Assembly (NCBI GenBank): GCA_002005505.1
Contig: KV908615.1
Span: 122,899-186,898 of the forward strand
DNA length: 64,000 nucleotides
Direction: 5' to 3'
Source of the DNA: Botryococcus braunii
Lineage: Eukaryota > Chlorophyta > Trebouxiophyceae
Of this stretch, positions 29,401 through 40,500 are shown piece after piece. How positions within the stretch are numbered: position 1 is the first letter of the stretch; each line of letters opens with the position of its first letter. Under the pieces are notes generated by a model. It worked only from the letters and a program-made list of their open reading frames with translations. It did not search any database and was not told the origin of the DNA. The position numbers and the translations under genes were made by a program.

Positions 29401-31693
29401 GACTGAAGGTGACACAGAGTCACAGGGACCAGGGGAAGCGCAGGAATTGGGGCAGGACACCGAGAGACCTGTTTCACTTGTAAGAGATGAGAGGGGGGCT
29501 GTCTCTGATCAGACTGCAGATGGTCCAAGTGAGATGAGCTGTACGGGTGGGACCTGTTCAGTGCCTGAGAGACATGTTAGAGATGAGAATTCAATTTGTG
29601 ATGCCCAAGGACAATGTGGTGCCAGCCACGCAAGTGTGGGCCATGCATGGGAGTGTGCTGCTGGGCCTGCGCCCCAGCGCTCATGTCTAAGAGGGAGCAG
29701 ACAGAGAGAGAGAGAGACATGGTCACAGCCTCAAGACAGACCAAGAGCTCATGCAATGCAGAGTGGTTCAAATGCCTGTGAGAGTCCTGACGGGACTGCA
29801 GACCGTCAGCCATGTGAGAGTGTGTCTGAGGAGGTGAATCGGAAGCTCAGACAGTGTGAGAATTCTCCCAATTACAAGAGCTTTCCGAGAGGTACCTGTG
29901 CTTGGGAGGATGATGTTAGAGTGTCTGACAGCAAGCTTGAGAGGGCTAGCTGTGAGTCTAAGAGAGAGAAAGAGCAGAGGGGGAGGTGTGGATCTTTGCC
30001 CACAGTTCCCACATGCAGTGCGGCAACATTCAGCGAAAGAGTAGTGGGTGACAGTGAGTGTGAGAGTAAGCAAGATCAGGGGAAGCACACTGGGGTGAGA
30101 TTTGGGAAGATTAGTGTGCCTTCCAGTCTAAAGGAGGCCAAGCAGTCCCCACAGTGGGAATATTGGAAGGCTGCTATGCAGGAAGAGCAAAATTCATTAG
30201 ATGCTCATGAGGTGATGGAGTTTGTTCCGAGACCTCGTGGCCACAGAGTAATCCCAGTTCACTGGATTTTTTCAGTGAAAATGGATGCTCATGGTAATGT
30301 GCTGAGGTTCAAGGCTAGGCTAGTGGCTCAAGGGTGTAGGCAAATTCCAGGAGTGGATGTAATGGAGGTATTTGCTCCCACCAGCAGTTATGGGTCTAGG
30401 AGAGCTTTGCTGTCAGTGGCTGCACAAGAGGGTCTTGAAATCCACCAGGTGGATGTCAAGAATGCATTTTTAAATGGTGAATTAGAGGAGGAGGTCCATG
30501 TCACACAACCTCCTGGGTTTGAAAATGGGGATGGGAACACAGTGTGTCGCTTGAAGAAGGCACTGTATGGCCTGAAGCAAGCTCCAAGGGCATGGCATAA
30601 GACCCTCAATGAAAAGCTCCATACCATGGGGTATGAGGTGTGCAAGAGTGATGCTGGTGTGTATGTGAAATGTTCTGTGGATGGTGGAAAATCCTTTGTG
30701 CTGATTTATGTTGATGATCTATTGATAGTTTCCAAGGGCATGGGTGAGATTGAGAGAGTGAAAGGGTTGCTTAAGCAGGAGTTCACCATTCATGATCTAG
30801 GAGAGGTGAAAGATTTCCTGGGCTGCCAAGTGATGAGAGATAGAGAGAAAGGGTTGATTTCATTGAGCTGCATTCCCAAGATTGATGCACTCATTGAGAA
30901 ATTTGGGCTGGATCTGGAGGCTGTGGGGCCTGACACCCCTATGACTAAGGATTTTGTGGCCACACAGCAACCTGTGTCTAAGGACAACAGTGCCAGCATT
31001 GGAGCTGGGAGTCCCTTGCCACCAGGTCATAGAAATTGTGAACTGGTTGGGTCACTGTTGTACATTGCTAACACCACTAGGCCTGATATTTCCCAGGCTG
31101 TGGGAGTGCTCTCCAGGTATAGGATTACTCCCAGTACTGCTCACTGGAATGAAGCCATCAGAGTGTTGAAATATCTGAAGGCTACCCGGGATCTTGTTCT
31201 AGTACTTGGAGGGACTGACACAGAGCTGGAGGGCTTTGTTGATGCAGATTATGGTGGTGATCAGGATCATCGGTTTTCCACTATTGGTTACGTAATTCGT
31301 GTGTTCGGAGGGGCTGTAGTTTGGGGAAGCAAGAAGCAGTCTGCAGTGGCCACATCCACTGTAGAGGCTGAGTTTATGGCGGCAAGTGCAGCTGTCAAAG
31401 AGGCAAATTGGATGAAGGGATTCCTGGAAGAAATTGGTATTTCTCCTTGGATTGTGAAGATCCACTGTGATAATCAGGGATGCATCAATCATCTCAGAAA
31501 TCCAGTGTTCTCTAAGCATACCAAGCACATTGCAATCAGCTTTCACTTTGCTCGGGAAGCTATTGCATTGGGACAGGTGGATGTGAAATACGTTCCTTCT
31601 GCTAGGAATGTGGCAGATATATTTACCAAGCCTTTGACAAGGCAGGTATTTCAGGGCCATCGTGAGGCTCTAGGACTGGCCAAGTTTTTGTGA
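26441..31693 (+). CDS. Cop6 Gag-Pol polyprotein (copia order)
   Basis: This is an uninterrupted 1750-codon frame starting MARKRSKSREPSEEE. The capsid domain covers about residues 45-210. The knuckle CNYCHRKGHFWRDC is at about 272 and the protease site WLVDSGASVHLV at about 372. The pre-integrase zinc region LWHSRLGHPGDPW is near 520. Integrase has Asp in HIDTVGPIS, Asp in SDRGTEFLN and Glu in QQNGVAERANR (about 588-690). A Ser/Glu-rich, probably disordered linker of roughly 400 residues follows. RT starts near HWIFSVKMDAHGN (about 1273) with catalytic YVDD (about 1423). RNase H has FVDADYGGD, VEAEFMA and CDNQGC. The protein ends TRQVFQGHREALGLAKFL. No motif is broken, so it is probably functional. 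Confidence 0.96.
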   Translation: MARKRSKSREPSEEEPTTEEVSTSSPTRQPCTPSTSKGEGDVLPKVIATQVKVHIKLDRHGTNFVVWDNAFTAANSAKGSFPAIQSAMPGTIHNAAAMLLLYESVPEEWLGEVSSKPSAYDAYLFICKKFVGGYNIQANADWLKEMPRGMKRGETISQYVSRMINLKGCLKRNGHDLLDGHVATQIVQGLPAAANPPGLLPTAVAYPLDELAALISTTAEASGYNDDGEQPAMVMKAMPAQLETAPAPSTSGANPSRQPTDTESRGEVRGTCNYCHRKGHFWRDCRKRQRDAETQRNVVAAVQQLAAMWPQGQFPGAPQPPPSVQHAFPGTGAFPLLHPPPGPPSPPSEGMPYVVSYNVLDGSKHQQSKQSWLVDSGASVHLVNNLSLLHAPTVHDHPIPLLLATSDATGGIVATGSVCLMSSQHIPVWLHRVQCVPSATTNVLSVSAALRDGIRFSTDRLGAFTAVSGPSGWQMPVKPENGLYYIHNCLPVAPVKVPYSVTAALKKKCFKGQSHDCAKRFLWHSRLGHPGDPWMNRLSSEQLVTGLDTLMSPCEKCPKYCEACIEGKHARPPFGESSRPAEKPLDRIHIDTVGPISPAAITGERFWVTVTDEASGWKAVLPVKSKDVIGAVVRDLILYWQTEKETTVKCIRSDRGTEFLNAKFKEFCASQGTKLETSAPYTPQQNGVAERANRTLKERTRTLLNFAAASPVMWKEALETACTLLNMGPSTGRPLSPCEMFMGYKPDVSLLRTWGCLAFVHVPDQQRGAFAPKAVARMFTGYSPASKAYRVYMGGGIWRESRDVQFVEHIRGATRVGMAVLPDQPQQFSYPEDLPGPMQSSNPVVSLPQRSTQNQTVSSPCSSSRPDSSFPVPSDQAATEPASQGKLSQEEGILNVTPESSTGEQQPDLDQSGALDAIQRLARGSADGGQHQRILERVQQSLRNTHPATTIPPPDGLSRAQRYEQRTAARDILLAQDKGESCEREGMTEGDTESQGPGEAQELGQDTERPVSLVRDERGAVSDQTADGPSEMSCTGGTCSVPERHVRDENSICDAQGQCGASHASVGHAWECAAGPAPQRSCLRGSRQRERETWSQPQDRPRAHAMQSGSNACESPDGTADRQPCESVSEEVNRKLRQCENSPNYKSFPRGTCAWEDDVRVSDSKLERASCESKREKEQRGRCGSLPTVPTCSAATFSERVVGDSECESKQDQGKHTGVRFGKISVPSSLKEAKQSPQWEYWKAAMQEEQNSLDAHEVMEFVPRPRGHRVIPVHWIFSVKMDAHGNVLRFKARLVAQGCRQIPGVDVMEVFAPTSSYGSRRALLSVAAQEGLEIHQVDVKNAFLNGELEEEVHVTQPPGFENGDGNTVCRLKKALYGLKQAPRAWHKTLNEKLHTMGYEVCKSDAGVYVKCSVDGGKSFVLIYVDDLLIVSKGMGEIERVKGLLKQEFTIHDLGEVKDFLGCQVMRDREKGLISLSCIPKIDALIEKFGLDLEAVGPDTPMTKDFVATQQPVSKDNSASIGAGSPLPPGHRNCELVGSLLYIANTTRPDISQAVGVLSRYRITPSTAHWNEAIRVLKYLKATRDLVLVLGGTDTELEGFVDADYGGDQDHRFSTIGYVIRVFGGAVVWGSKKQSAVATSTVEAEFMAASAAVKEANWMKGFLEEIGISPWIVKIHCDNQGCINHLRNPVFSKHTKHIAISFHFAREAIALGQVDVKYVPSARNVADIFTKPLTRQVFQGHREALGLAKFL

Positions 31694-31695
31694 GG

Positions 31696-31711
31696 AAAAG
31701 TCAAGGGGAAG
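31696..31711 (+). other. Cop6 polypurine tract
   Basis: AAAAGTCAAGGGGAAG abuts the 3' LTR. The CAAGGGGAAG core is the same in Cop3, Cop5, Cop7 and Cop8. Confidence 0.85.
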
Positions 31712-32437
31712 TGTTATAATAGTAAAAGAACAATTAGTGACTTTCCCTCAGAAGAGTAATAGTGGCCAGGCTTCTCTAAAGCAATCACTGTGAACAATCT
31801 TAGAGGTTGAGTAGGGGATGGCAGAACTCTAGAGTTCTGCCATAATTGATCTGGACTGATTCCATTTCGGAGAAAGAAAGTAATGCAATCTGACGCGTTC
31901 TTGCGAGAAAGGATATAGGCAGCAGGCATGAAGGGCTCGGTACTTGTTTGGGACTGAAAGAGCACTCCGGGTGCTTATCTCTGATCAGTTGCCACAAGTG
32001 TCAACACATAGTCGGGCTCTGCTTGCTCTCCTACACACAGCAAGAGACCCGACCGAGCTTAACACCCTTCGTGCCGGGACATACAGGTGAAGTGCTGCAT
32101 CTTAGTAACTTGCATGAACAATTGATTAGGAAGAGGTCTAGATAAGCGTATTAGAATATTGCTAATGCTTGGCTCATCAAACAATGGTAATGCGAATTAT
32201 CTGTCGATGCGTAGAAGAGGTAGTTTGAATTCCTTGGCGTTGAGAGAGAGCAAGAAGCAATGTAATAACTTGTTTGGGACTGAAAGAGCACTCCGGGTGC
32301 TTATCTCTGATCAGTTGCCACAAGTGTCAACACATAGTCGGGCTCTGCTTGCTCTCCTACACACAGCAAGAGACCCGACCGAGCTTAACACCCTTCGTGC
32401 CGGGACATACAGGGAACATTACGCCCAGAATTGTACA
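31712..32437 (+). repeat. Cop6 3' LTR
   Basis: This is a 726-bp copy of the 5' LTR with no difference seen by eye. It carries the same internal duplication and palindrome. Confidence 0.95.
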
Positions 32438-32442
32438 GCATC

Positions 32443-35400
32443 CATCTTCACTGAAAATATCCAGTGAACTGGAATAACCTTATGTCCATGAGGCCTAGGC
32501 ACAAACTCCGTGACCTCATGAGTATCTAGTGAATTATGCTCCTCCTGCATAGCTGCCTTCCAGTATTCCCACTGGGGAGACATCTGTGCTTCTCTCAAAT
32601 TAGAGGGAACATGGATTTTCCCAAATCTGACACCAGTGTGTTTCTCCTCTGTATTGCCTAATTTCCTCTCACTCTGATTAGAACCCACTACTCTTCCACT
32701 GACACTCGCCGAGTTACACCTCACAGGCTCTCCATTGGGAGTAGAATTCTCTCTCATAGCTCGCTCTCGCTTTGACTCACACTTGGCTTTGCACAAGTTA
32801 CTCTGCTCATCCCTCACATCATCCTCCCACGCACAGGTACCTCTCGGACAGTCTTTATAATTGGGAATTCCTTCACCTTGTCCAGACTTCCGATTCGCCT
32901 CCTCAGTCACACTCTGACATGCCTGCAAGAGTTCAGACTCTTCAGGTCTCTCACAAGCAACATTGGGAGATCGCAGAGTGTCTGCATACTTCCCCTGTTT
33001 TAAATGATCCAGATGCCTCTCAGACCGACTGCATGTCACTGTTGGTAGTGACCTCACATCTCTGACATCATTCTCCCAGGCACAGGTACCTCTCAGTGAG
33101 CACTTGTAATTTGGTCTGTCTCCACAATGTCTGTGCTCCTAATTCACCTCCTCCTCTCGTCCCTTACAAGGAGTCATGGATGCAGACCCTGTCTCTCGCT
33201 CACAATCATGTCTGGCTGGTTCAGAGAAGGCATGTGATGCTTCCTCTGACCTGTGGCTGCCACCACAGTCCCGTCCAGGAATGCTCTGACTGGACGGGTT
33301 GCCAGTAAAACTCTGCATGGTCACATCTCTTACATTTCTCTCATTAACTGAACAGGGCCCACCCATACAGCTCAGCTCCCTGGGACCATTTGCAGCTTTG
33401 CATGCAGCTTCCCCCCTCACTACACTCACATGCAATTCATGTCCCTCATGAGAATCACTATCTAGCTGCACTTCCCCTGGTCCCTGTGACAGAGAGTCAC
33501 ATTCAGTCAACCCCTCTCGCTCTCTGCTCTCTCCCTTCTCCTGTGGCAACATGAGGTCTTTGGCGGCGGTACGTTGTTCGTGTCGTTGAGCTCGAGTCAG
33601 GCCATCTGATTGGCGACAGAAGCATTCAGAACTTGTTGGTCTGAGTACCTCCTGGGCTCGCTTCATCTGTGGCTGAAGGTGGGAGTCCCTTTGACCTCCT
33701 CTAGCTAGATCCTGTACTGCCTCCAGGGTTTGAGTCATCTCCACAGGGTCACATGGTCTTCTGGATTCAGGCTCGGGCTCAGCCCTCCTAGAGGGTTCCG
33801 TGACAGTCTGCGTGGGGAGGTTGCTCGAGGCTGGCAGGCACTCTGGCTCTCTGTCTGGGTCATCAGGGTCTGTCTCAAGGCTGGAGCTGGTTGTGCCAGG
33901 GGAGATGCCAGGAAAGATTGGGGGAGTATCACTTGCAGAGGGCTCAGGACATAGGAACTCAGGGGTCTGTGCTGGGGAAACGCTCATGCCAACCCGAGAT
34001 GCTCCCATGAGGTGCTCCACGAAAACCACATCTCTGCTCTCCTTCCAGATACCCCCTCCCACATAAATCCGATAGGCTTTGGAGGAGACTGAGTAACCAG
34101 TCAGCATCCCTGGCACTGTTTTGGGGGAAAACACAGAGCGCTGAACATCAGGAATGTGCACAAAGGCCAAGCAACCCCAGGTACGTAATGGGGTTACATT
34201 TGGTTTGTAGCCAAAAAATAGTTCGGAGGGCGTGCGGTCCCTCCCGGTACTGGGACCCATGTTCAGCAGGGTGCAGGCAGTTTCCAGGGCCTCCTTCCAC
34301 AAGGTTGGGCTTGCAGGTGCAAAAGCCAGAAGGGTCCTGGTACGTTCCTTGAGGGTGCGGTTGGCTCTTTCTGCTGCTCCATTCTGTTGTGGGGTGTAAG
34401 GAGCTCAGGTCTCCAATTTAGTCCCCTGGGATGCACAGAATTCTTTGAACGTGGCATTCAGAAATTCAGTTCCACGGTCACACCGGACACACTTCACTTT
34501 GGTTTTCTTCTGGGTCTGCCAATATAGTAGGAGATCCCGCACAGCAGCACTGATGGCATCTTTGGACTTCACAGGCAAAACTGCCTTCAATTGAGATGAC
34601 TCATCCAATGCAGTCACCCAATAACGTTCACCAGTTACTGCAGCAAGGGATATGGGACCCACAGTGTCTATATGTACTCTGTCAAGTGGTTCAACAGCAG
34701 GTCTACTGCTTACTCCAAATGGGGGCCGGGTAGTCTTTCCCTCGATACATGCTTCGCAGTACACTCGACAATTGGAGCAGGGGCATAGAGATGTATCAAG
34801 TCCTGAGACCAGGTCCTCATTAGTTAGGCGCAGCATCCATGTTTCACCTGGGTGTCCCATTCTGCTATGCCAGAGGTATCGTCTGGCACAATTGTGTGAG
34901 TTTTGGGTGGGAGTTTTGGACTTCACAGCAGCAGATATTCTTCTGTGGATAACACTGGGACTCAGAGGTACAACGTGATGAACGTAAAATAGCCCTTTCT
35001 CTGCACTGACCCGAGCCCTCCAACTGTTTGGACCACCGACTTCAGTGAACGCTCCAACATTATCTGTGTGAAAGGCTGCCCCATCCCGCAATGCTGCAGA
35101 TACTGACAGTATGTTGGTGGTTGCAGAAGGAACACACTGAACATGATGTATCCACAGGGGAACTCCCATACGACTGAGGATGCAGACAGAGCCAGAAGCT
35201 ACAATTCCTCCAGTGGCATCTGAAGTGGCCAGATGTAATGGGATAGGTTTGGCATGCACAGTTGGATTGTGTAGCAGGGTCACATCATTCACCAGGTGTA
35301 CAGATGCTCCACTGTCCACCAGCCAGGATTGCAGAGTCGAATTTCTGATAGGAATCTCGAGGATGTTGAGGAAAATTATGTATGGCATACCTCCCGATGG

Positions 35401-36435
35401 TGGAGGTGGGGGAGCTGGGGGTTGAAACCACGCCGGAAACGCATCCAGTCCAGGGTGAGCCAGTTGGGCCGCAGGAGGGTGTGGACCACCAATAGGAGGA
35501 GGTCCCTGTGGCCACATTCCCTGCAGTTGTTGGACTACTGCCACTACGTTCCGTTGGGTCTCCTCGTCCCGCTTCCTCTTTCTACAGTCCCTCCAGTAAT
35601 GTCCCCTCTTGTTGCAGTAGTTGCAGATGCCCTTTATCTCTGACTTGGCCTCAGAGACGGTTGGCCGGGCCTGCTGATGGGCTGCACTGGCAGCTAGTGG
35701 GGTACTGGTTCCACTGGGTCCTTGTCCAAGTGCCAAGACCCTGGGTTGGCGAGGAGCATATTCATCAAAACCCACAGCAGCTGCAGTGTTGCGCAGAAGA
35801 CCAGCCAGCTTCTCCGAGGGATGTGCTGCAGCTGTTGTTATCATTCCAGGCTCTTTAGCTGCATCTGGCAAGCCCTGCACGATCTGGGTTGCAACGTGTG
35901 CATCCAGTAAGGCATGGTTGTTCCTGTCAAGGCATGCCTTCAGGTTGATCATCCTGTTGACATATTGCGAAATTGTCTCATCATGTTTCATTCCCTGACT
36001 CATTTCTTGGAGCCAGTCTGCATTGGCATGTATATTATGTCCACCAATAAACTTTCTGCAGATGAACTCATATGCATCGTAAGCAGAGGGCAAAATAGAC
36101 AGAGGTCACAACCATTCCTCAGGAACTGACTCATAAATTAGCAACATTGCAGCTGCATCATGTGCTGTACCAGGCATGGCCTCCAGGATGGCAGGTAGAG
36201 ACCCTTTTGACTCGTTTGCTGCCAAAAATGCATTCTTCCAAACAAGAATATTTGTCCCCTGTTCCTTCAGTTTTATGTGTACCTTGACATTTGTTGGGAT
36301 AATCTTGGGCAGCTCATCTCCGCTGCCTCTTGAGGTGCTGGGGGTACAGGGTTCTCTGTTGGGCGTGGATGAGGCTGGTTCACTGCTTGACGTTGATGCT
36401 CCACTGGCTGATGATCCTTTCTTCTTGGAAGTCAT
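32443..36435 (-). pseudogene. Cop5 Gag, protease, integrase and RT start
   Basis: The frame starts MTSKKKGSSASGASTSSSE at 36435. Capsid sequence runs to EEWL, where an in-frame TGA (36106-36108) replaces the Gly codon of relatives. The same frame continues with the knuckle CNYCNKRGHYWRDC, protease LVDSGASVHLVND and integrase HIDTVGPIS and CDRGTEFLN. A second TGA follows GTKLET at 34405. Integrase QQNGVAERANR and the long linker follow, then a TAG at 33139. Reading continues to WIFSVKMD at the Cop6 junction. Three nonsense codons in one frame mark this as dead, but the frame is otherwise well kept. Confidence 0.9.
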
Positions 36436-36483
36436 AATTTGTTCAGTTGTCTGATGGTCCCAGTACTCGCAAGGTAACTGCAA

Positions 36484-36584
36484 GATCTTACTCTATGTCC
36501 CTCTCCACATCAGAGTCAGACTCTTACTCAGATTCTGAACGCAACTGCTCCTTTGAATTCTCCAAATCCTTGAGTAACCCTGAT
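36484..36584 (-). pseudogene. Cop5 ORF1 C-terminal remnant
   Basis: Upstream of gag, the minus strand encodes LLKDLENSKEQLRSESE, a stop, then ESDSDVERDIE in the same frame. This resembles the acidic ORF1 tails of Cop2 and Cop4 (SDSEDEDGDS). Gyp4 cuts it at 36584/36585. It indicates that Cop5 also carried ORF1. Confidence 0.55.
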
Positions 36585-36693
36585 TGAAACAAAGGGAGAC
36601 GTGTATGCAAGTTTAATAATAAGAGATACTAGGGTTTAAGGAAGGGGTGACACCGCGAGACAGTAAACGTGACGCCGATTCCTCTTACAATAC
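36585..36693 (-). repeat. Gyp4 3' LTR, part 1
   Basis: The first 109 bp of the left LTR (plus order) ends at AATAC, the target used by both Cop7 and Cop8. Confidence 0.92.
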
Positions 36694-37572
36694 TCAAGCA
36701 TTTCTGCTTGCGGCGTCACCTGCAGTGATGGCACGACGGCAGCGTCACTTCGTAGCCTGTGGGAAAAACCGTCCACGCTACAACGTTTCCAGGAACAGCA
36801 CACAGCACTCTCCAACAGTAGAGGTTGGTCAAGGATACCAACATGCTTCGGACAAGTCTTACAAATGATCTTAACTGCTCTCACTCTTGCTAAAGACCAC
36901 GTAACACTACGCCTTGCCTGATAGCAGAGTTCAGCACCAAAGAGGCCTTGCGATGTCTACTTTACGTCACTAGAATACAATAATAGTTCATCAGTAACTC
37001 AGCAAGGTCTCTTTGTGATGTTTGTACAGTGAAACTATCTTACCGCCACAACGGTGGACGTCAACATAAGTCTCAATGAGGTCAAACATTCAGTGCGCTC
37101 TCGTCATGCACTCTCATCAATGCACACAGCAGTAATATCTAACTGGTCTGAATGTTTGAGCACAATCATATCTGGAACGGCTTTGAGAATCCTAAACACA
37201 CCTGCAGTGATGGCACGACGGCAGCGTCACTTCGTAGCCTGTGGGAAAAACCGTCCACGCTACAACGTTTCCAGGAACAGCACACAGCACTCTCCAACAG
37301 TAGAGGTTGGTCAAGGATACCAACATGCTTCGGACAAGTACCGAGCCGTTCCTGGGCTGCCCAGGGATGGCTCGGACTGCAGGGATCCTAAAGTACTACC
37401 ATACGTAATGTCTATTGAGAACGCATATCGTACAAGTCACGTGTTATGTCATTGAGGTACGAGTATGATCTATACCGTTCATAAAGGGCTATAACGGCTA
37501 TAGTTTACACTGCTGTTGATGGCATGTGACAGGGGATGTCACTAAGTACAGTATTGACCAATTCATTCAACA
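36694..37572 (-). repeat. Cop7 3' LTR
   Basis: This 879-bp LTR contains the duplicated unit in the same arrangement as the 5' copy. Open frames seen in it occur identically in both LTRs and are not genes. The purine tract TCAAGGGGAAG lies next to it. Confidence 0.93.
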
Positions 37573-37597
37573 CTTCCCCTTGACAGCACCCTGTCAC

Positions 37598-40500
37598 CTA
37601 TGTCATCTTCACAAGTCCAAACCCTCGCCTGTGCATCTGGAAGGCAGGGCGAGCGAGAGGCTTTGTCAGCATGTCTGCCTTGTTCCTTGCAGACTCCACA
37701 TAGCAGAGTGTAACCTGCCCCTTTGCAATAGCTTCACGTGCAAAGTGGAAGCACACTGCAATGTGCTTAGTATACTTGCTATACAGTGGGTTTTTCAGGT
37801 TAGCAATGCACCCCTGATTGTCACAGTATAGCTTCACTGACCAAGGAGGAGTTCCGATTTCCTCCATGAACCCACGCAGCCAGTTAAGCTCCTTAATAGC
37901 CAGACTGGTTGCCATGAATTCTGCCTCCACAGTGGAGGTAGCAACTGAGTGTTGCTTCTTACTACCCCAGACCACAGCACTGCCAAACACTGATAGCACA
38001 TATCCCGAGGTAGAATGCCTGCTGTCAATATCGCCAGCATAATCTGCATCAACATGACCTTCTAACACAGGCCCTTTCCCTCCCAGCACTAAGACACACT
38101 CTCGAGTAGACTGAAGATACCTCAATACCCTCAAGCCCTCATTCATGTGGGCAGTGGTGGGAGCGTTCCGGTAACGGGACAGAACACCCACAGCCTGAGC
38201 TATATCAGGTCGAGTTGTATTAGCAATATACAACAGAGACCCAACAAGCTCACAATATCTATGCCCGGGAGGCAGTGGAGTCCCAGACCCAAAGCTGGTC
38301 TCACCCACTGTAACCTGCGGCATCCCAGACATCACAAAGTCTTTACTCATGGGAGTATCGACTGTACGTGACTCAGCACTCACCCCAAACTTCTCACACA
38401 GTGCATCAATCTTAGGCACGCAGCTCAGTGATAAGCACCGATTCTCTCTATCTCTCAGGATCTGGCAGCCCAAGAAGTCCTTGACTTCACCAAGGTCATG
38501 AATCTTGAAGCTTGCCAACAGCTCCTTTTTCACCCATTCTATCTCTTCCGCACCCATTGCCACAATCAAAAGATCATCAACATACACAAGCATGTATGAC
38601 AGCTCCCCATCCTCGTGTCTCTTTATGTAAACTCCCGCATCGCTCTTACACACTTCATATCCCATACTCAGCAGCTTCTCATTCAGGGTCTTGTGCCAAG
38701 CCCTGGGAGCCTGCTTCAGGCCATAAAGGGCCTTACGCAGTCTGCACACAATGTTGGGGTTGCCATTATCAAATCCAGGAGGCTGTGTCACATACACCTC
38801 CTCCTCTAATTCACCATTCAAAAAGGCGGTCTTTATATCCACCTGGTGAATTTCCATGTTCTTTGCTGCAGCAGTTGCTAGCAAAGTCCTCCTGGACCCA
38901 TAGCTACTGGTAGGTGCAAAGACCTCATCTACATCAACTCCAGGAATCTGTCTACAGCCCTGGGCTACAAGCCGAGCCTTAAATCTCAACACGTTCCCAT
39001 GTGCATCAGTCTTCACAGAGAAGATCCAATGCACAGGGATCACCTTGTGTCCCCTGGGTCTCTCAACGTACTCCATCACCTCGTGCGCATCAAGAGAATC
39101 TTGCTCCTCTTGCATTGCCTGGCGCCAGAATTCCCACTGAGGGGATCTTTGCGCCTCCCTGAGGTTTCCAGGGATTGGCACCTTGGACCACCTCACCCCA
39201 GGTATCTTACCCTTTACAGGATTCAGATTGTGATCATGCACAACATGGCTATCCTCTCTAGGCTCACACGCACGTGCTTCCACTACTCTTTCGCTCGAGG
39301 TTACTGCGTTACACACCTCTCTGACTCTCTCCCACTCTGGAGGTGTCTGCAGCTTTCTCTCCTTGGAGGATTCACATGCTGCTCCACTCAATCTGGGTCT
39401 TACATCACTCGTCATGTCCCAAACGCACTCATCACTCAAAGGCGCAGCATAATCTGGCACTGTGCGACACCCTGCAGTGGTGTCTCTCTCATCCACGCTT
39501 GTACTCTCACAACACACCTGTGACTCCCCAGTGTGTCCCTCACAAGCACGCAGAGCCTGGCCATCTGAAGACTCCCTTTGTCCATCAAGTGTCTGATTGG
39601 AAATCTCCAAACTGACCTCTCTTGCCTCACTCTCAGCGCTTACATGATCAGACATGCCCTCCAGCCTGGCCAAGTCCTGTCCATTAGGCTGAGCTTCCGT
39701 TGCTTCCCCTGGGCAAATGGCCTCTGACATTCTCCTATTCTCTCCATCACTCACATCTCCATCATGTTCCACAGTGACCTCAGCTGCAGTCTCACGTGCT
39801 GCTACTCTCTGATCATACCGTTGCTGCCGGGTCAGCCCGTCTTGCCCTCGGACACCCATGGCCCCAACTTCCATTCGAACACATTCTTGCACATTATTCA
39901 AACGTTGCATGTGTGACTTGGTCTCCTCGCCTCCTCGCGCCAGGTTCTCCATGTGTCCGAGTACGGACCAGCTGTGGCCGGACTGCGTATGGCTCAGCTC
40001 CGAGGAAGTGGGCTCCCCGTCCACGTTGACACTTGTAGTCTCAGAATTCTCACAGGGGTTGATTGCACATGGGGTAGTTGCACAGGGGGTGGTTGCACAG
40101 GGGGAGTCAGGTCCGGACTGCTGCACGTTGACCTCTCGGTTGCAGAGAGGCTCAGGATCATCTGAGTCCCAAAAAGACAACTGACCCAAGGACTGCTGGC
40201 CCTCCTGTTGTACAAAAGGCAAGGCAAAGGGCTGCTGGACTGCATTTGGACTCACAGGAGACATGGTGCTAAGCCCCACTCTGTCTGCGCCCCTTAAGTG
40301 CTCCAGAAAGGTAACATCTCTGCTTTCTTTCCAAATCCCGTTTCCCATATAAATTCTATATGCCTTTGACACACTGGAATACCCTGTGAAGAGACCAGGG
40401 GAGGTCTTAGACTCAAACACTCCCCTTTGGTGATCAGGTATGTGCACATGTGCTAGACAGCCAAAAGTCCTGAGCAGGGATACATCGGGCTTTACCCCAT

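Larger units (their letters stand above)
25117..32437 (+). mobile_element. Cop6: intact copia element inserted in Cop5 RT
   Basis: Two 726-bp LTRs that look identical by eye enclose PBS, ORF1, a full gag-pol and the purine tract. TSD gcatc is present on both sides (25112-25116, 32438-32442). Cutting the element out restores Cop5 coding sequence (WIFSVKMD-AHGNV). Every feature needed for autonomous transposition is visible, and the LTR identity implies a very recent insertion. Confidence 0.96.
22967..36584 (-). mobile_element. Cop5: decayed copia element, host of Cop6 and Gyp4
   Basis: The 3' LTR (22967-23676), purine tract and gag-pol are present, with Cop6 inserted in RT (25117-32437) and Gyp4 inserted at 36585 in its ORF1. 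Its 5' LTR is beyond the right edge. Several stops and frameshifts show it is older than its passengers. Confidence 0.88.
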
